From positions 1-9,199 of the forward strand of contig WLLZ01000070.1 of NCBI GenBank assembly GCA_009700485.1: a stretch of DNA of 9,199 nucleotides, written 5' to 3'. The first letter of the stretch is position 1; each line of letters starts with the position of its first letter. The notes beneath the pieces are model-generated. The model saw nothing but the letters and a program-made list of their open reading frames with translations. It was not told the DNA's origin and did no database searches. Positions 5,846 to 9,199 of this stretch are shown one piece after another. The position numbers were made by a program, and so were the translations under genes. The DNA is from Actinomycetota bacterium (GTDB taxonomy: Bacteria > Actinomycetota > Actinomycetes > S36-B12).

Positions 5846-5899
5846 AAACCAACAACCCGCGACTCTCACACAACTGACACACTAACCGGGGGCAGGTCA
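5846..5899 (+). repeat. IS right-end repeat, copy 3 (54 bp)
   Basis: This is nearly identical to 1516-1570, with one 1-nt gap and two substitutions. It contains the right terminal inverted repeat (5874-5899). Both this copy and copy 1 are preceded by CGGCA, showing closely similar deletion junctions. Confidence 0.9.
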
Positions 5900-5916
5900 G
5901 CGTACGTAAGAGTAAA

Positions 5917-5957
5917 ACATTCATTTAGCATCCGTAAGTGCGAAATAGATAGGTGCG
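5917..5957. repeat. Direct repeat flanking the island, right copy
   Basis: This is the partner of 1229-1269. Together the two copies bracket all three IS relics and all five cargo genes, about 4.7 kb. Confidence 0.75.
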
Positions 5958-5972
5958 GTGGCCTCGCCTCAC
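5917..5972 (-). pseudogene. Degenerate duplicate of the miaB 5' end
   Basis: The + strand at 5917-5957 matches 1229-1269 (inside miaB codons 3-16) at 35 of 41 positions without a gap. On the minus strand a GTG at 5972 opens a frame reading RTYLFRTYGC, then stop, then MNV; the real gene reads RTYQVRTYGCQMNV. Two differences are synonymous, two replace Gln-Val by Leu-Phe, and two turn a Gln codon into TAA. Beyond Val16 the similarity fades. It lies between IS relic 3 and the lipase stop codon (5974-5976), with its start overlapping the region where a cotranscribed miaB would begin. I read it as a broken remnant of a miaB start. The alternative is an att-like repeat of an integrated element. Confidence 0.7.
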
Positions 5973-5973
5973 G

Positions 5974-7341
5974 TCAACCCGCGCAGGGGATCGATCCCTC
6001 GACTGACCCGTGGGACGTGGCTACCAAACCTGCAATTGCCTCAGGGTCCGTCACGATTTTCATGTGGTCAACGCCTGGGATTGTGCGGATATCGCAGGCA
6101 GGTGACGAGGTCCAAGTCTTAGGCGCGGCATTCATCAAGGTGCTGTCGCCTCCGTCGCCGTCCGAAGTGACCACTGATGGGCTAACCGCGCTCCAGAAAC
6201 CGGCGCACTCGGGCTCCTGGCACGATCCCGTGCGCACAGCAACGAAGTCGTACGCGTAGCCCACGGTAGTAACAAGATCGACCCCGAACACGAACCTGCT
6301 GGGGATAGGCAAGGGGTCGCCATTAATGGAACCACGACGAAACCAATCTTGATCCTCGAGTGTGTAAGCGCCAGTGGCCCGCGACATCTCCAATGCTCCC
6401 GCATCCTGCAGCAGCGCCCTCGCATCGGTTGCCCGGTACTCCTTGGTTCCATTTCGATAGAGCACGGTATCGCCGTAAACACTCGGCTGAAGGTCTAGTG
6501 CCAACTCCCCCACCCAACTGGGATCAACAGGTGATTCATTCTGATCATCAAGGCTCCAGCTCCAGCCCGGCTGAAAAGCCCATCGAAGACAGTCGCTGCA
6601 CCCGGAGAATTGGCCCGCAAAACCGTAAAGCACCGAAACATTGGCCTTAACCCAAGTTGGGTCTAGTACCCGAAGTGCGTGGTAGGCCATTAGGCACCCC
6701 TGGCTGTGACAGGCCACCACCGCCCTTTGGCCACTTGCCTTGGACACCGCACGTTCCACGAGAGTCATGAAGTCCGGCACGAAGGAATTGCCCCCCGGGG
6801 CATATCGGTAGTCAAATGGCAGGCAGAACAGGTTCGCGTCGAGAGTCCAACCGGCCGCGGCTAGTTGGTTGGTCATTGCTAAATACCGTGGGCATTCAGC
6901 TGCGAAGTCGCGGCCAACCGATACAGGTGCCACGCTCACTCCCGGTTGGTTGCTCGCAACTCCATCAGCATCGATAGCTAACGACATCCAAGTAGGAACG
7001 AGCTCGGCCTCCTCCCGCGGCAACCCGCTGGTCACGGAGTACTCCAAAGCACTCGAGGCACCTTGGGGCAATATGTCAATCGGATTCATGGAGGGCAGCA
7101 GGAAGTCGAAACCCGTAAAGTCTTTATCGATTAGCACCTGAACGTTGAGCGCACTCATCCCAAGCCCCGGAACGAATACCACCGGTGCCAGTGCATCTTC
7201 CCCGACCGGCTTCGCCGTGCTTACTTTCCCCGCACATCCTGTAAGTCCAATAGCGACCAGCAAAAAGACCGCGAGGAGAATCGGCAGGGCTACGCCCCTG
7301 TTAGAAGTTTGATCGCAAGGCTTCAGGTCACCCGGGCTCAC
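5974..7341 (-). CDS. LCAT-like lipase/acyltransferase lipoprotein (alpha/beta hydrolase)
   Basis: This is a 455-residue exported alpha/beta hydrolase resembling the lecithin:cholesterol acyltransferase / phospholipid:diacylglycerol acyltransferase family. A hydrophobic stretch (about 19-33) ends in a lipobox LTGC with Cys36, so the mature protein should be lipid-anchored outside the membrane. PVVFVPGLG (53-61) forms the oxyanion strand; PFDYRYAP (about 175-182) matches the LCAT PYDWR-type motif. The nucleophile is Ser213 in CHSQGC, where the first Gly of GxSxG is Cys. The acid is one of the Asp residues in SDGDGGDST (393-401), and His426 in GVDHMKIV completes the triad. Many extra cysteines suggest disulfides. 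I chose GTG 7341 (GGAAG 5 nt upstream) over a TTG at 7398 that has no Shine-Dalgarno but lies nearer the MMPL stop. It follows the MMPL transporter and probably acts on an exported lipid; acyl transfer and hydrolysis cannot be told apart here. Confidence 0.85.
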   Translation of the reverse strand: MSPGDLKPCDQTSNRGVALPILLAVFLLVAIGLTGCAGKVSTAKPVGEDALAPVVFVPGLGMSALNVQVLIDKDFTGFDFLLPSMNPIDILPQGASSALEYSVTSGLPREEAELVPTWMSLAIDADGVASNQPGVSVAPVSVGRDFAAECPRYLAMTNQLAAAGWTLDANLFCLPFDYRYAPGGNSFVPDFMTLVERAVSKASGQRAVVACHSQGCLMAYHALRVLDPTWVKANVSVLYGFAGQFSGCSDCLRWAFQPGWSWSLDDQNESPVDPSWVGELALDLQPSVYGDTVLYRNGTKEYRATDARALLQDAGALEMSRATGAYTLEDQDWFRRGSINGDPLPIPSRFVFGVDLVTTVGYAYDFVAVRTGSCQEPECAGFWSAVSPSVVTSDGDGGDSTLMNAAPKTWTSSPACDIRTIPGVDHMKIVTDPEAIAGLVATSHGSVEGSIPCAG

Positions 7342-7426
7342 AACAACTTCCGTGAACCTAGAGACCTTCGCGGTAAAGGCCACGCCTGTATCCCCCAAAT
7401 GAGATGTCGCCGGTAGAACCCGCAGA

Positions 7427-9199
7427 TCAGACCGATACTGAGTCGCGCGCTACCTCTCCACCGGGCAGGTCATCATCATCAGCTGCACCGCCAGCGTAAT
7501 CACCGTCTTCAATCTCATCGGCTCCCGGCTCAATTTGCACCCGCGGCAAGATGCGATCCAGCCAATTCGGCAACCACCAGTTGGCTTTGCCAAGTATCGA
7601 CATCAGTGAAGGCACCAAAACCAACCGCACCAAGAAGGCGTCAATAATGACCGCGGAAGCTAGCGAGATACCGAATAACTTGATCGTTGAATCAGGGGTT
7701 GGCACGAATGCCAAGAAAACACTGGCCATGATCGCTGCAGCGATCATTACGACGCGCCCGGAGCCCGCGAGGCCGCGGCGCACCGAGGCGGCGTTGTCGC
7801 CGGTGCGCGCCCACTCCTCTTGCATGCGCGTTACCAAGAAGACTTGGTAATCCATCGACAGCCCAAACAAAATTGCAAAGACCATGATCGGTAAGAAAGG
7901 CATAATAGGACCGGTGCCGCTGATGCCGATTGGCCCAGCAAGCCAACCCCACTGAAACACGGCGACCGTGATACCCATGGCGGCGGCAAAACTCATCAGG
8001 CTGGTTATCGCAGCCGTTAACGGCACCACTAGCGAGTGGAAAAGCAGCACCAGAGCCAAGAAGCCCAGCCCGACAACCACCAACAGGAAAATAGGTAGTG
8101 CATTGGTTAGCACCGTCGTGAAGTCCGAGGTGATTGCCTGTGCGCCGCCGATATAAATTTCGGCACCGGTCGCAGCTTCAAGCCTCGGATTAACTTCACT
8201 TCGAAGCCGGTCAAGCAGCGCGGTTGTGGCTTCATCCTGTGGCGCCGAATTAGGCGTGATCATAATGGTGGCAACGGTGCCGTCAGGTCCGAACGAGTCA
8301 GGGTTCATCGCGATAAGCGGAACCATTTGGGCTGTTGGTAGTACGGCAGCCACGCCTTCAGCTTCGCTCAAGCCAGTGACGATGGTGGTAAATGCCGCCA
8401 CGTCATTTGGTGCCGGAAGTTTTACCGCTGCGAAGAAGGGCCCGTTAACTCCGGGGCCAAAACCACTTGACATTAAGTCATAAGCGATGCGGGAACTGCT
8501 GCCTTCCGGCTTGCCGGAGTCATCGGCGAACCCTTGACGCAGGCTTAGTACCGGGATTGCCAGCACCACGATGACGAAGACCGCGCCGATGGTGGTAAGC
8601 CATGGCCGGCGCTGCAGGCCGTGACCATATTGTGCCCAGCGCTTGCCTTCTGGATGCACCTGGCCCGGCTTCTTCCCCCAAGGTAAGCGGATACCCAGTG
8701 CTTTGTTGCCGAGCAGACTTAACAGTGCCGGTAGCATCCAAAGCGCGGACAGCATCACCATTACAACCGTCACGGCCGCGGCCACCGCTAGGCCGTCAAA
8801 GAAATTAATTCGCAACACAAAAAGCCCGAGTAAGGCAATAACCACAGTGCCACCCGCGAAGAGCACCGCGCGCCCTGCGGTCTCTACCGACTCCAGTGCG
8901 GCGGCCTTAGGCTCATGCCCGGCCAAGACCGCTTGTCTGAATCGGTTCATCACGAACAACGCGTAGTCAATACCAACGCCTAGGCCGATCATCGCCGCCA
9001 ACGTAGGCGCGAATGTTGCTACATCCAAGAAATTCGCGACCAGCAGTACCGCCATCTGGCCCATGGCCAGTCCTACAACAGCTACGAAAATTGGCATTCC
9101 GGCCGCGATCACCGAGCCAAAGGCAATCAACAAGATGATGATGGCCACCCCGATGCCAATACCCTCGCTTTTCGGGGGCTCTTGCGCGGCCCACTCCAG
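7427..9199 (-). CDS. MMPL-family RND transporter (N-terminus cut by window)
   Basis: 590 residues are visible and the frame is open to the window edge. The protein belongs to the MMPL branch of the RND superfamily, inner-membrane pumps driven by proton motive force that export lipids or other hydrophobic compounds in actinobacteria. The visible part covers most of the first transmembrane domain, a periplasmic domain (roughly from RQGFADDSGKPEG, about 220-360) and the complete second transmembrane domain. The two signature Asp-Tyr pairs on the proton pathway are present: GVGIDYALF (Asp78-Tyr79, counted from the visible start) and GLSMDYQVF (Asp450-Tyr451). WWLPNWLDRILPR closes the last helix, followed by an acidic tail (GAADDDDLPGGE). 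A GTG at 9148 is internal, since LEWAAQEPPKSEG continues the family pattern upstream. The lipase gene follows within 28-85 nt depending on its start, so both are probably cotranscribed. The substrate is unknown. Confidence 0.95.
   Translation of the reverse strand: MEWAAQEPPKSEGIGIGVAIIILLIAFGSVIAAGMPIFVAVVGLAMGQMAVLLVANFLDVATFAPTLAAMIGLGVGIDYALFVMNRFRQAVLAGHEPKAAALESVETAGRAVLFAGGTVVIALLGLFVLRINFFDGLAVAAAVTVVMVMLSALWMLPALLSLLGNKALGIRLPWGKKPGQVHPEGKRWAQYGHGLQRRPWLTTIGAVFVIVVLAIPVLSLRQGFADDSGKPEGSSSRIAYDLMSSGFGPGVNGPFFAAVKLPAPNDVAAFTTIVTGLSEAEGVAAVLPTAQMVPLIAMNPDSFGPDGTVATIMITPNSAPQDEATTALLDRLRSEVNPRLEAATGAEIYIGGAQAITSDFTTVLTNALPIFLLVVVGLGFLALVLLFHSLVVPLTAAITSLMSFAAAMGITVAVFQWGWLAGPIGISGTGPIMPFLPIMVFAILFGLSMDYQVFLVTRMQEEWARTGDNAASVRRGLAGSGRVVMIAAAIMASVFLAFVPTPDSTIKLFGISLASAVIIDAFLVRLVLVPSLMSILGKANWWLPNWLDRILPRVQIEPGADEIEDGDYAGGAADDDDLPGGEVARDSVSV

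Larger units (their letters stand above)
5553..5899 (+). mobile_element. IS3-family element relic 3: 347-bp internally deleted copy with both ends
   Basis: This is the only relic with two recognisable ends. The left end TGACCTGGCCCCCGCTGG (5553) and the right end, which reads inward as TGACCTGCCCCCGG (from 5899), form imperfect terminal inverted repeats with the TG...CA tips of the IS3 family. Inside are the start of orfA (5625-5777), an MKADDAKR segment, an abrupt junction to PGSPWQNQFIESFNGK of orfB, then a second junction to the right-end repeat. Roughly 1 kb of a normal IS3 element is therefore missing. I find no clear 3-4 bp target duplication: the left flank ends in GCCT and the right flank begins with GCGT. 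It resembles a miniature element that a full-length relative could move in trans. Confidence 0.85.

Noticed and set aside
5547..5903. Target-site duplication around IS relic 3
   Set aside because: The bases next to the two ends (CCT on the left, GCG on the right) do not match at 3 or 4 bp, so no duplication is claimed.
5777..6259. 160-residue plus-strand ORF beginning MKADDAKR
   Set aside because: Only the first part is IS sequence. The rest runs through the right end and antisense to the lipase gene, so it is not a gene.
7457..7470. CCGGGCAGGTCA resembling the IS right end
   Set aside because: It lies in the coding sequence of the MMPL acidic tail (DLPGGE), and the similarity stops after about 12 bases.
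1..9199. CRISPR array, tRNA or rRNA genes
   Set aside because: No regularly spaced short repeats and no cloverleaf or rRNA-like sequence were seen on either strand.

Overview
The window looks like chromosomal DNA of an actinomycete (Actinomycetota). The clues are an actinobacterial-type MiaB N-terminus, an MMPL-family RND transporter with a lipid-active lipoprotein behind it, and an LLM-class flavin oxidoreductase beside short-chain dehydrogenases. Base composition appears moderately GC-rich, and by eye the central genes are richer than the two flanks. I cannot name a genus from sequence alone.

The flanks are housekeeping or envelope genes, all on the minus strand. At the left edge is miaB (tRNA ms2i6A37 methylthiotransferase), with its 3' end cut by the window. 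At the right are an MMPL transporter, with its N-terminus cut by the window, and closely downstream an LCAT-like lipase/acyltransferase lipoprotein. These two read as one operon.

Between them, at about 1390-5900, lies an accessory island. Three decayed copies of one IS3-family element, all in the same orientation, lie at 1391-1570, 4929-5122 and 5553-5899. Between relics 1 and 2 are a minus-strand VOC/glyoxalase protein and a divergent, translationally coupled plus-strand trio: SDR, LLM flavin oxidoreductase, SDR. Between relics 2 and 3 is a small muconolactone-isomerase (CatC-like) protein. The set looks like a cargo of small-molecule catabolism genes; its substrate cannot be read from the sequence. 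The divergent intergenic region carries an 18-bp palindromic operator candidate, a weaker second copy next to a promoter candidate, and a leader hairpin.

The most surprising signal is a 41-bp direct repeat, 35/41 identical, at the outer margins of the island. One copy (1229-1269) is the functional start of miaB. The other (5917-5957) is a degenerate miaB start with an in-frame stop, lying just behind the lipase stop codon. This suggests the ancestral order MMPL-lipase-miaB, with the island entering at the miaB 5' end and either duplicating it or supplying a replacement start. No integrase or intact transposase is present in the window.
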